In this document: in pieces, positions 6,796-13,687 of the stretch
How positions within the stretch are numbered: position 1 is the stretch's first letter
Layout of the letters: each line of letters begins with the position of its first letter
DNA from: an uncultured Catenibacterium sp.
Lineage (GTDB): Bacteria; Bacillota_I; Bacilli_A; Erysipelotrichales; Coprobacillaceae
DNA: 16,087 nt
Assembly (NCBI GenBank): GCA_900764725.1
Contig: CAAFPB010000289.1
Location: 1 to 16,087 of the forward strand
Reading direction: 5' to 3'
Made by a program: the position numbers and the translations under genes
The notes under the pieces: model-generated
Database searches by the model: none
What the model was told of the DNA's origin: nothing
What the model saw: only the letters and a program-made list of their open reading frames with translations

Positions 6796-7013
6796 CTCAA
6801 TGACAAAGAGAGTAGTTTGACTGGAAATCGCAGCGAGCTGGCGTAGGTGAGAGGTCAGCATGGAAAGTTAGATGAACCGCACTTTTGAGAGGATAATCTG
6901 AATACATAGGATTATCGGTGTTCCGCCTTAAGGATAAGAGAGGATTTAGGAATAAATCAAGAAGAGTGGTACCGCGTTAATTGACGTCTCTTGCGAAAGC
7001 AAGAGGCGTTTTT
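6796..7013 (+). ncRNA. T-box riboswitch leader of an amino-acid transport operon
   Basis: All main T-box parts are visible. Stem I closes with CTCAA (6796-6800) and TTGAG (6885-6889). Its loop-E strands are AGTA (6811-6814) and GAA (6874-6876), capped by the helix 6815-6822/6866-6873. The distal part has a GCGAGC motif and a stem GCTGGC/GGTCAGC-type around GGTGAGAG. Further hairpins lie at 6892-6916 and 6943-6958 (GATTTA, GGAA loop, TAAATC). The T-box core is GAGTGGTACCGCG at 6964-6976. Its acceptor-binding bulge TGGT (6967-6970) predicts discriminator base A in the tRNA. The specifier after GAA reads CCGCA before CTTTTGAG. Aligning from the 3' side gives CGC (Arg) followed by the required purine A; aligning directly after GAA gives CCG (Pro). 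Uncharged tRNA would favour readthrough into the downstream transporter genes. Confidence 0.93.
6984..7013 (+). terminator. T-box terminator (with competing antiterminator)
   Basis: An 11-bp stem, 6984-6994 with 6999-7009, is closed by a GAAA tetraloop and followed by TTTTT at 7009-7013. The competing antiterminator pairs AAGAG (6962-6966) with CTCTT (6988-6992) and GCGT (6974-6977) with ACGT (6984-6987), leaving TGGTACC bulged. The two structures share 6984-6992 and are mutually exclusive. Confidence 0.92.
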
Positions 7014-7048
7014 GTTTTCTTAAGATTAAAAAAAGGAAGGGCATATTT

Positions 7049-7792
7049 ATGAAAAAATTATTAAGCGTAGTATTAGTTATGTTACTTGCTGTTGGAATGA
7101 CTGGTTGTGGATCATCATCTAATGGTAAAACTGAATTATTAATTGGGGTATCTCCAGACTATCCACCATATGAATCTTACAACAATAAGAAAGAAATGGT
7201 TGGATTCGATATTGATATGACTAAGGAATTAGTTAAAATCATGAATAAGAATGGTGGTAACTATTCTTATAAGTTTAAAGCTTTAAGCTTTGATGCTATT
7301 TCATCTTCAATCACTTCTGATCAGGTTGATTTAGGTATTTCTGGTTTTACTTATCATAAAGATTGGAAAAACATTCTTTGGTCTCATGCATATAACACTT
7401 CTGAACAGATTGCTTTAGTAAAAGGTGATTCAACTTTCTCAAAAGTATCTGATCTTGAAGGTAAGAAGATTGGTGCTCAGTTAGGTGCTACTGGTGTAGA
7501 TGCTGCAAAAGATATTAAAGGTGCTCAAGTTACTACTGTTAAAGATGCTAAAATCTTAGTAGAAACTTTAAAGTCTGGTGGATTAGATGCAGTTGTTCTT
7601 GATGGTGCTGTTGCTGAAAACTATGCTAAGAATGCTGGTTTAAAAATGATTGATGAACCATTAATCAAAGAAGAAAACATGATCATTACTAAAAAAGGTA
7701 ATGACAAGTTAATGAAGGATGTAAACAAAGCGGTTGATGAATTTGTTAAGTCTGACAAATACAACGAATTAAAAACTAAATGGGGTTGCTAA
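7049..7792 (+). CDS. Amino-acid ABC transporter substrate-binding lipoprotein
   Basis: The product has 247 residues. A lipoprotein signal peptide with lipobox MTGC places the modified Cys at position 20, so it is anchored on the outer face of the membrane. The rest is a family-3 (HisJ/GlnH/ArtJ) periplasmic-binding domain starting at LLIGVSPDYPPYE, with the interlobe segment GFDIDMTKEL and a C-terminal lobe containing KIGAQLGATGVDAAKD and GLDAVVLDG. It would hand a polar amino acid to the permease and ATPase encoded next. Where the family normally has an Arg that grips the ligand carboxylate (pattern T-x3-E/D-R), this protein has T-Y-H-K-D-W, with Trp106. It is the first gene after the T-box, preceded by AAAGGAAGG. 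A terminator-like hairpin follows it. Substrate not proven; arginine is a guess from the leader. Confidence 0.9.
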   Translation: MKKLLSVVLVMLLAVGMTGCGSSSNGKTELLIGVSPDYPPYESYNNKKEMVGFDIDMTKELVKIMNKNGGNYSYKFKALSFDAISSSITSDQVDLGISGFTYHKDWKNILWSHAYNTSEQIALVKGDSTFSKVSDLEGKKIGAQLGATGVDAAKDIKGAQVTTVKDAKILVETLKSGGLDAVVLDGAVAENYAKNAGLKMIDEPLIKEENMIITKKGNDKLMKDVNKAVDEFVKSDKYNELKTKWGC

Positions 7793-7806
7793 TTTATTAA
7801 TCACAT

Positions 7807-7841
7807 AAGTGCAGACATGTTCTGTCTGCACTTGATTTTTT
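7807..7841 (+). terminator. Intercistronic terminator-like hairpin
   Basis: AAGTGCAGACA (7807-7817) and TGTCTGCACTT (7823-7833) form a perfect 11-bp stem with a 5-base loop, followed by GATTTTTT to 7841. It separates the binding-protein gene from the permease. Partial termination or 3'-end protection here would make more binding protein than membrane components, a common arrangement for ABC importers. Confidence 0.85.
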
Positions 7842-7862
7842 ATTATAAAGGAGTTAATGCGA

Positions 7863-8546
7863 ATGAAAACAATTATGGATATTCTTACGCCGTCTAATAT
7901 TCAATTCATGATTTTCACTGGCGCAAAGTACTCTCTATTACTTGCAATAGGAGCTTTGTTCTTTGGTGTTATTCTTGGAGTTATTGGTGCGGCTTTAAAA
8001 CTTTCAAAACATTTTGTATTAAGAGCCATCGGAAACATCTATGTAGAAGTCTTCCGTGGTACACCAATGCTATTACAGATCATGTTCTTATACTTGGCAG
8101 TACCTACTGTTATTCAGTCTATTACAGGACAAAGATTCCAGGCTGATCCATATGTATGTGGTTTAATTGCTATGAGCTTAAATAGTGGTGCTTATCAGGT
8201 AGAATTAATTAGATCTGGTATTTTAGGTGTAGATAAAGGTCAGTGGGAAGCATGTGAAACAATTGGTTTAAACTATGTTCAAACTATGCGTTATGTTATC
8301 TTACCACAGGCATTTAAACGTATTATCCCACCTCTAATTAGTGAATTTATCACTTTGATTAAAGATTCTTCACTTATTTTCACAATTGGTGCAGTAGAAT
8401 TACTTGCGACTGCAAGTGTTATTGGTGCCAATACATTTAATTATCTTGTACCTTTAACTGCAACAGGTGCCATATATTTAGTAATGACACTTTGTATTTC
8501 AGCCATCGCAAGATATGTAGAAAGGAGATTAGCTGTCAGTGACTAA
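7863..8546 (+). CDS. Amino-acid ABC transporter permease (HisM/GlnP family)
   Basis: The product has 227 residues and is an integral membrane protein with about five hydrophobic helices, beginning with the segment [20 protein letters not shown]. The FRGTPMLLQ motif near residue 60 is typical of the polar amino-acid permease family. The cytoplasmic EAA coupling loop, [20 protein letters not shown] (about 128-147), contacts the ATPase. I chose ATG 7863 over ATG 7857. The RBS AAAGGAG at 7847-7853 is nine bases from the former and only three from the latter. It overlaps the ATPase gene by eight bases, so the two are coupled. A single permease gene implies that it works as a homodimer. Substrate follows the binding protein. 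Confidence 0.92.
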   Translation: MKTIMDILTPSNIQFMIFTGAKYSLLLAIGALFFGVILGVIGAALKLSKHFVLRAIGNIYVEVFRGTPMLLQIMFLYLAVPTVIQSITGQRFQADPYVCGLIAMSLNSGAYQVELIRSGILGVDKGQWEACETIGLNYVQTMRYVILPQAFKRIIPPLISEFITLIKDSSLIFTIGAVELLATASVIGANTFNYLVPLTATGAIYLVMTLCISAIARYVERRLAVSD

Positions 8547-9279
8547 CGATATCATGATCCAGGTGGATCACATTACAAAAAAATTTGGTAAATTAAAAGC
8601 TGTAGATGATGTATCTCTTACTTTAAAAAAGGGTGAAATTGTCTGCCTTATTGGGCCTTCAGGAAGTGGTAAAAGTACAGTACTAAGATGTATTGATCAC
8701 TTAGAAAAACCTGAAGAAGGAACTATTTATATTGATGGTACACCTTTAAAGGAAGGTACACCTGAATATAATAAGTTAAGAAGTAAAATGGGATTTGTAT
8801 TCCAGCACTTTAACTTATTCCCTAATATGACAGTATTAGAAAACTTAACACTTGCACCACTTAAGGTCATGGGTATGACTGAAGAAGAAGCCAATGCAGT
8901 GGCTATTAAGTACTTACAGAAAGTTGGTCTTGAAGATAAGAAGGATACTTATCCTAATAAGTTATCTGGTGGTCAGAAACAGAGAGTGGCTATCGCAAGA
9001 TCTCTTTGTTTAAATCCAGAAGTGATGTTATTCGACGAACCTACAAGTGCATTAGACCCAGAAATGGTTATTGAAGTACTTGAAGTTATGCAGGATCTAG
9101 CAAAACAAGGTATGACTATGATGGTTGTAACTCATGAAATGGGATTTGCGAGAACTGTTGCTGATCGTGTTATTTTCTTAGAAAACGGAAAGATTGTAGA
9201 AGAAAACGATTCAGAAACTTTCTTCTCTCATCCAGAAAGTGATAGAGCGAAAGATTTCTTATCTAAAGTAATGCATTAA
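8539..9279 (+). CDS. Amino-acid ABC transporter ATP-binding protein (GlnQ/HisP/ArtP family)
   Basis: The 246-residue cytosolic ATPase powers the importer. Walker [10 protein letters not shown] is at 39-47, the Q-loop in [11 protein letters not shown], signature LSGGQ at 142-146, Walker B with Asp166-Glu167 ([12 protein letters not shown]) and switch His199. The combination [15 protein letters not shown] is characteristic of polar amino-acid ATPases. The start is GTG 8539, overlapping the permease end by eight bases. AAAGGAG at 8521-8527 is 11 bases upstream. The next ATG (8554) has no RBS of its own at the right distance. It is followed after 21 bases by the aminotransferase gene with its own RBS, so all four genes form one operon. 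Confidence 0.95.
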   Translation: MTNDIMIQVDHITKKFGKLKAVDDVSLTLKKGEIVCLIGPSGSGKSTVLRCIDHLEKPEEGTIYIDGTPLKEGTPEYNKLRSKMGFVFQHFNLFPNMTVLENLTLAPLKVMGMTEEEANAVAIKYLQKVGLEDKKDTYPNKLSGGQKQRVAIARSLCLNPEVMLFDEPTSALDPEMVIEVLEVMQDLAKQGMTMMVVTHEMGFARTVADRVIFLENGKIVEENDSETFFSHPESDRAKDFLSKVMH

Positions 9280-9300
9280 TTATTAAAGGAGAAAGATGAA

Positions 9301-10419
9301 GTGTATTTAAAGGAATTTGATGTAGAAACATGGATGACGAACCATGAACAAAATTGTCAATACAATTTAGCTGATACATGTGTATCTGATATGTCTATTC
9401 ATGAATTAGAATCCCTCATTCATAAAGATCTCATGAGTGATCTTATGCATATGCGTATGGATTATGGACCAATTACAGGCTCTGATTCTTTAAAGGATGC
9501 TATTCTTTCTTTATATAAGACAGGTACAAAAGACAATATTGCAGTTGCTCATGGGGCTATTAATGCGAATGAACATGTCATGGATACTCTACTCAATAAA
9601 GGAGACCATATCATTGCATTAACACCTTCTTATGAGCAGTTCTATTCTTATCCTGCATCAATAGGATGTGAGTATGACCTTGTAGAACTTGATGAAGACA
9701 ATAACTGGGAACCTGTTATAGAAGATTTTAAGAAGCTTATTAAGCCTGAAACAAAGATGTTTATCTTAAATAGTCCTAATAATCCTACAGGTACTGTTAT
9801 TAAACAATCTTTAATGGAAGAATTAATAGAGCTTGCGAGAAGTCATTCTATTTATATTCTTGTCGATGAAATCTATCGTGGTATGAATAATACACTATGT
9901 GATAGTATTTCTGATATGTATGAGTTAGGTATTGCAACAGCTTCTTTATCTAAAGTCTATTCCTTTGCAGGTCTTAGACTAGGATGGGTTAAGGGACCTA
10001 AAGAACTCATTGATGAAATCAATTTTAGAAGAGATTATACAATTATCTCTACTGGTCCATGGAATGATTATTTAGCTACTGTTGTATTACAACATAAAGA
10101 TCAAATACTTGAAAGAAGCAGACATATCATTCTTGAAAATAAGAGAATATTAAAAGAATGGCTTGAAAAAGAAAACTTAGTAGAATGTGTGATACCAGAA
10201 GATGGTACTGTATGTTTCTTACATTATTTATTTGATGTGCCCTCAAAAGAATTATGTGAGAAATTACAGAATGACACAGGTGTATTCTTTGTGCCAGGCA
10301 TGGCATTTAATAAGGAATACCATTTACGCTTTGGTTTTACTTCAAATTCACAAATAATCAAGGAAGGTTTAGAAACATTCTCTTCCTGGATTCATTCGCA
10401 TATTATAGAAGCAGATTAA
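9301..10419 (+). CDS. PLP-dependent aminotransferase, class I/II fold
   Basis: The product has 372 residues and a complete fold-type I aminotransferase domain. It shows NSPNNPTG at 157-164, the PLP-ring-binding Asp189 and Tyr192 (VDEIYR), the Schiff-base Lys218 in SLSKVYSFAGLRLGW and the carboxylate-binding Arg343 in HLRFGF. The N-terminus lacks the long arm of AspC and reminds me of the capreomycidine-synthase (VioD)/small aminotransferase group, but I cannot assign a substrate. Its place as last gene behind the T-box and transporter suggests that it acts on the imported amino acid or a derivative. The start is GTG 9301, nine bases after AAAGGAG (9285-9291). An out-of-frame ATG at 9296 opens only a four-codon frame. 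A terminator overlaps its stop codon. Confidence 0.85.
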   Translation: MYLKEFDVETWMTNHEQNCQYNLADTCVSDMSIHELESLIHKDLMSDLMHMRMDYGPITGSDSLKDAILSLYKTGTKDNIAVAHGAINANEHVMDTLLNKGDHIIALTPSYEQFYSYPASIGCEYDLVELDEDNNWEPVIEDFKKLIKPETKMFILNSPNNPTGTVIKQSLMEELIELARSHSIYILVDEIYRGMNNTLCDSISDMYELGIATASLSKVYSFAGLRLGWVKGPKELIDEINFRRDYTIISTGPWNDYLATVVLQHKDQILERSRHIILENKRILKEWLEKENLVECVIPEDGTVCFLHYLFDVPSKELCEKLQNDTGVFFVPGMAFNKEYHLRFGFTSNSQIIKEGLETFSSWIHSHIIEAD

Positions 10420-10433
10420 ACTGCTTCTTTTTT
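10408..10433 (+). terminator. Rho-independent terminator spanning the aminotransferase stop
   Basis: GAAGCAG (10408-10414) pairs with CTGCTTC (10421-10427) with a 6-base loop that contains the stop codon, followed by T residues to 10433. It ends the T-box operon just before the metal-regulated promoter. Confidence 0.88.
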
Positions 10434-10437
10434 AATG

Positions 10438-10452
10438 TGCAAATGATTTGCA
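10438..10452 (+). promoter_or_regulatory. Fur-family (Zur-type) operator A
   Basis: TGCAAATGATTTGCA is a perfect 7-1-7 palindrome, the geometry recognised by Fur-family dimers. It ends six bases upstream of the -35 hexamer. The exact reverse complement recurs at 10493-10507. The operator's ligand is inferred from the Zur-like regulator and zinc importer encoded downstream. Confidence 0.78.
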
Positions 10453-10458
10453 TATTTG

Positions 10459-10486
10459 TTGACATAGAAATGAGAATCATTATAAT
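10459..10486 (+). promoter_or_regulatory. Promoter of the zur-znu operon
   Basis: TTGACA (10459-10464), a 16-base spacer and TATAAT (10481-10486) form a perfect-consensus sigma-A promoter. The start site near 10493 coincides with operator B. Confidence 0.88.
10471..10485 (+). promoter_or_regulatory. Third Fur-type box across the -10
   Basis: TGAGAATCATTATAA fits the 7-1-7 Fur box TGATAATNATTATCA at 12 of 14 defined positions and covers most of the -10. The overlapping AATGAGAATCATT (10469-10481) is also a 5-3-5 palindrome, a form common in iron Fur boxes. Its sequence differs from the two TGCAAAT palindromes flanking it. Confidence 0.55.
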
Positions 10487-10492
10487 ACAATA

Positions 10493-10507
10493 TGCAAATC
10501 ATTTGCA
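10493..10507 (+). promoter_or_regulatory. Fur-family (Zur-type) operator B
   Basis: TGCAAATCATTTGCA is a perfect 7-1-7 palindrome and the exact reverse complement of operator A. It lies at the predicted transcription start and immediately before the RBS TGGAGG (10509-10514). Its centre is 55 bp from that of operator A. Confidence 0.78.
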
Positions 10508-10520
10508 TTGGAGGTATTCT

Positions 10521-10931
10521 ATGAAACAATATCGTACAAAATATAAAGATGTTATTATTGAATATATGAAGAATAATGAAGATCATCGTTTATGTGCTAA
10601 AGATATTTATCAGGCATTAGTTGAACAGGGATTAAATGTAAATCTAGTAACTGTTTATCGTAATTTAGATAAACTATCACAACAGGGACTCATCCAAAAA
10701 CATACACTATCAGAAGAAGATAGTGTGTATTATCAATATGCCAGAGAAGAAAAGTGTAATCACCATCTTCACTTATTATGCAAGAGATGTGGTAAGATTG
10801 CCCATTTAGAATGTGATTTCATGGATATCATTCGTACACATTTATTAGAAGATCATGGCTTTGAGATTGATTGTAAAGATTCTACAATCGTAGGCTTATG
10901 TAAAGAGTGCAGGGAGGCTATCCATGCTTAA
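10521..10931 (+). CDS. zur: Fur-family metalloregulator, Zur-like
   Basis: The product has 136 residues, the normal size of the Fur family. An N-terminal winged helix (about 1-75) includes the recognition segment NLVTVYRNLDKLSQQGLI. The C-terminal dimerisation/metal domain carries the structural zinc site C87-x2-C90 with C127-x2-C130, and the regulatory cluster C79, H81, H82, H84. A Cys just ahead of the His cluster is more like Zur than iron Fur or PerR. With zinc bound it should repress, binding the palindromes over its own promoter. The start is ATG 10521, seven bases after GGAGG; in-frame starts further up would lie inside the promoter. The last eight bases overlap the zinc-binding lipoprotein gene, so regulator and importer form one autoregulated operon. 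Zinc rather than iron or manganese is inferred. Confidence 0.85.
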   Translation: MKQYRTKYKDVIIEYMKNNEDHRLCAKDIYQALVEQGLNVNLVTVYRNLDKLSQQGLIQKHTLSEEDSVYYQYAREEKCNHHLHLLCKRCGKIAHLECDFMDIIRTHLLEDHGFEIDCKDSTIVGLCKECREAIHA

Positions 10932-11859
10932 AAAGATTAGTTTGTTTATGCTTTCTTTATTATTAATGACAGGATGCACAACAGAAACAAAAAAGAAATC
11001 ATTTAATATCGTTGTCACTAACTTTCCTTGTTATGATTTTGTCCATGCAATTACTAAAAATGATCCTGACATCTCTATAAAAATGCTTATTAAGCCTGGT
11101 ATGGATTCTCATTCCTATGAACCATCACCGCAGGATATGGTCTCTATTAAAGAAAGTGATTTATTCTTTTATGTAGGTGGAGAATCAGATGAGTGGGTAG
11201 ATAGTTTGACTGCAGATATGGACTCTAAAAGAATTGTTAAAATGTTGGATCTTGTTTCTCATCTTCAACACGAAGAACATGTTGAAGGAATGGAAGAAGA
11301 AAAGCATGAAGAGCATGATGAACATGAAGAAGAATATGATGAACATGTCTGGACGAGTCCTAAAAATGCGATGGAGATTGTTTCAGGCTTAAATAAGATA
11401 ATGTGTGACTTAGATCAAAAACATGCATCAAAATTTAATGAGAATGCTGAAAAGTATATTAAACAGATTGCATCTGTTGATTCTAGTTTTAAGGGAATAG
11501 TAAAAGATGCGAAGAGAAAAGATATTGTAGTAGGAGATCGTTTCCCTTTGCTTTATTTTGCAAAAGAATATGGTCTTACATACAGCGCTGCATTTCCAGG
11601 ATGTTCTGAACAGACTGAACCAAGTGCATCCACTATTTCTTATTTAATTGATAAAGTTAAGAAGGATCACAATCCTGTTATCTTTAAGATTGAATTATCC
11701 AATGGACAGATTGCTCGTACGATTTCTGAAGAAACTGGCGCAAAAGTGCTCACTATTCAAAGTATGCATAATGTGAGTGCAGAAGATTTTAATAATGGTG
11801 AAACATATGTTTCTATTATGCGTAAAAACGCAAAAGCATTAAAGGAGGCATTACAATGA
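10924..11859 (+). CDS. znuA: Zinc-type metal ABC transporter substrate-binding lipoprotein (ZnuA/AdcA family)
   Basis: The product has 311 residues. Lipobox LMTGC puts the lipidated Cys at position 18. The rest is a cluster A-I (ZnuA/TroA) metal-binding protein. The first ligand is His63 in GMDSHSYEPSPQDM. A His/Glu-rich flexible loop runs over about 113-141, typical of zinc carriers. The second ligand is His141 just before V-W-T-S-P. The third-ligand region reads GDRFPLLYFAKEYGL, with Asp205 where zinc proteins often have His. The domain then ends in FKIELSNGQ and VSAEDFNNGETYVSIMRKN. It captures zinc outside the membrane and delivers it to the permease. It overlaps zur by eight bases and the ATPase gene by four. 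Manganese cannot be ruled out, but the His-rich loop favours zinc. Confidence 0.88.
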   Translation: MLKKISLFMLSLLLMTGCTTETKKKSFNIVVTNFPCYDFVHAITKNDPDISIKMLIKPGMDSHSYEPSPQDMVSIKESDLFFYVGGESDEWVDSLTADMDSKRIVKMLDLVSHLQHEEHVEGMEEEKHEEHDEHEEEYDEHVWTSPKNAMEIVSGLNKIMCDLDQKHASKFNENAEKYIKQIASVDSSFKGIVKDAKRKDIVVGDRFPLLYFAKEYGLTYSAAFPGCSEQTEPSASTISYLIDKVKKDHNPVIFKIELSNGQIARTISEETGAKVLTIQSMHNVSAEDFNNGETYVSIMRKNAKALKEALQ

Positions 11860-12506
11860 AGACACTTATAAAGGCTGATCATTTGCATCTAGGTTATGAT
11901 AATCAAGAAGTGATTAATGATCTCTCTTTTGATATAAACCAAGGTGATTTTATTACTGTATTAGGACAAAATGGTGCAGGTAAAAGTACTCTAATCAAGG
12001 GTTTACTTGGTCTTATAAAACCAATGAAGGGTCATATTACATATTATATGAATGAAAGAGAAATAGGCTATATGCCTCAAGAAACAAAGATTGATCGTCA
12101 CTTTCCTGCATCTGTTTATGAAATTGTCTTATCAGGCGCATTAAACAGAGTAGGGTATCGTCCTTTCTTTAATTCAAAAGAAAAGAAACTTGCAGTAGAG
12201 TGCTTAAAGACACTTCATATAGAAAACCTTAAAAACAATTCTTTTGGAGAACTATCTGGAGGACAAAGACAGAAGGTCTTGCTTGCAAGAGCACTTTGTG
12301 CTACTAGAGAATGTTTAGTACTTGATGAACCTTCTAATAATTTAGACTATGATTCTAAAGAAGAATTCTATACTGTTTTAAAAGAACTTCATCAAAAAGG
12401 TTTAACGATTATCATGATTACTCATGATTTAGCGTCCCATGAAGTCATTGGCAACAAGATTCTTCATTTAGATAAAAATAACTATAGAATGGAGGAAGTC
12501 AAATAA
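11856..12506 (+). CDS. znuC: Zinc-type metal ABC transporter ATP-binding protein (ZnuC/AdcC)
   Basis: The 216-residue cytosolic ATPase has Walker A GQNGAGKST at 37-45, a Q-loop in GYMPQETKID, signature LSGGQ at 133-137, Walker B with Asp157-Glu158 (LVLDEPSNNLD) and a switch His in MITHDL. YMPQ and DEPxxxLD are standard for the metal-chelate ZnuC/MntB group. Its ATG overlaps the stop of the lipoprotein gene (ATGA), and its own stop overlaps the permease start by one base, so the three import genes are tightly coupled. It is slightly shorter than typical ZnuC (about 230-250), missing only C-terminal tail. Confidence 0.92.
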   Translation: MKTLIKADHLHLGYDNQEVINDLSFDINQGDFITVLGQNGAGKSTLIKGLLGLIKPMKGHITYYMNEREIGYMPQETKIDRHFPASVYEIVLSGALNRVGYRPFFNSKEKKLAVECLKTLHIENLKNNSFGELSGGQRQKVLLARALCATRECLVLDEPSNNLDYDSKEEFYTVLKELHQKGLTIIMITHDLASHEVIGNKILHLDKNNYRMEEVK

Positions 12507-13324
12507 TGGGTACATTACTCCACATGTTTAACTATACATTTATTATACGTGCTTTTATTGTTGGTTTACTCATATCATTATGTGCTGCAATGTTAGGTGT
12601 AAATCTTGTCTTAAGAAAGAATGCGATGATCAGTGATGGACTGTCTCATGTCTCTTTTGGAAGCTTTGCGATTGCGACTGTACTAGGTGTTGCGCCACTT
12701 TATTTAGCTGTACCAGTGGCAGTGATTGCAGCTATTGCAATACTAAAACTCAACAACAATCATCATATTCATGGTGATGGGGCCATTGCGGTTTTATCAT
12801 CTAGTTCGCTTGCGATTGGTATTATGGCTATATCACTTACAAAAGGTGTGAATACAGATATCAACAACTATTTATTTGGCAGCATCCTCTCATTAAATAA
12901 TCAAGATATGATTATAAGTATTGTTTTATCTCTTATTGTACTTATTCTTTATGTTTTCTCTTATCATAAGATGTTTGCTCTTACTTTTGATGAAGATTTT
13001 GCGAAAAGTACAGGTATTAACGTAGAATTCTACAATATCATTATCGCAATACTTTGTTCACTTACAATAGTACTAGGTATGCGTATGATGGGTGCGCTTC
13101 TTATTTCCAGCTTAACAATTTTCCCATGTCTAACATCTATGTATTTCTGCAAGGATTTCAAGCATGTAGTGATTTCCTCTGCCATCCTTTCTTCTATTTG
13201 TTTTATTGTAGGATTATCTATTTCCTACCTCTATGCAGCTCCAACAGGTGCATCTATTGTAATCGTGAATTTAGTTGTATTATGCATTACACAGCTTATT
13301 CATTATGTCACTACAAAATCATAA
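12506..13324 (+). CDS. znuB: Zinc-type metal ABC transporter permease (ZnuB/AdcB)
   Basis: The product has 272 residues and about eight hydrophobic helices, matching the ABC-3 permease family. Diagnostic features are LVLRKNAMISDGLSHVSFGS near residue 35-54, the HIHGDGAIAVLSSSSLAIG segment, and MRMMGALLISSLTIFP near 190, which forms the cytoplasmic coupling region. It is the transmembrane channel for the metal delivered by the lipoprotein. It is the last gene of the zur operon. I see no strong terminator after it; the next promoter (13332-13360) starts eight bases beyond the stop. Confidence 0.93.
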   Translation: MGTLLHMFNYTFIIRAFIVGLLISLCAAMLGVNLVLRKNAMISDGLSHVSFGSFAIATVLGVAPLYLAVPVAVIAAIAILKLNNNHHIHGDGAIAVLSSSSLAIGIMAISLTKGVNTDINNYLFGSILSLNNQDMIISIVLSLIVLILYVFSYHKMFALTFDEDFAKSTGINVEFYNIIIAILCSLTIVLGMRMMGALLISSLTIFPCLTSMYFCKDFKHVVISSAILSSICFIVGLSISYLYAAPTGASIVIVNLVVLCITQLIHYVTTKS

Positions 13325-13331
13325 TTAAGTC

Positions 13332-13360
13332 TTTTCATCGTCTCATAATTCTTATATAAT
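13332..13360 (+). promoter_or_regulatory. Promoter for the ComN-like gene
   Basis: TTTTCA (13332-13337), a 17-base spacer and a perfect TATAAT (13355-13360). GGGAG at 13371-13375 is the RBS, nine bases before the ATG at 13385. Confidence 0.65.
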
Positions 13361-13384
13361 GTTTACTCGTGGGAGCGTAAGAAT

Positions 13385-13672
13385 ATGGATATAGATTTAT
13401 CAAAACCGCTTCCTGATGAAGTTGTATTTATCCTTCAAGCAAAAGCCTATGAGTTTCAGAAGGATGGCGTAGAAAAGATAGTTGCAGCAGAAATTGAAGA
13501 TTATCTCAGAAACGTAGTATGGAGAAATAAAATCTCTATCACTTTTTGTGATATGATTGATGATATTATGTCTTTACAGTTCTCTACAATTTTTGAATAT
13601 CTACAAGCTAAAGTCATTAAGGAAGCAGAAACGAAGAACTTAGCAGACTTTCAAAGTCTGATCATGAAATAA
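13385..13672 (+). CDS. ComN-like post-transcriptional regulator family protein
   Basis: This small acidic, helical protein has 95 residues. Its pattern (AKAYEFQKDGVEKI, then EIEDYLRNVVW, then DMIDDIMSLQF and EYLQAK) resembles the Bacillus ComN/YrzD family as I remember it, which has a similar length. In B. subtilis ComN controls comE mRNA and binds DivIVA; whether that holds here is unknown. Support also comes from position: in B. subtilis comN lies near secDF, recJ and apt, and here recJ and apt follow directly. There is no membrane segment and no signal peptide. The gene has its own promoter, RBS and terminator. Confidence 0.65.
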   Translation: MDIDLSKPLPDEVVFILQAKAYEFQKDGVEKIVAAEIEDYLRNVVWRNKISITFCDMIDDIMSLQFSTIFEYLQAKVIKEAETKNLADFQSLIMK

Positions 13673-13687
13673 CTCATTATTTCTATT

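Noticed and set aside
6871..6883. CAC (His) as T-box specifier
   Set aside because: CAC is too close to the lower helix, is not followed by a purine, and the TGGT bulge predicts discriminator A whereas tRNA-His normally has C.
13054..13359. Plus-strand 101-residue frame overlapping znuB
   Set aside because: Cys/Tyr/Phe-rich frame-shifted reading of a transmembrane gene with no RBS.
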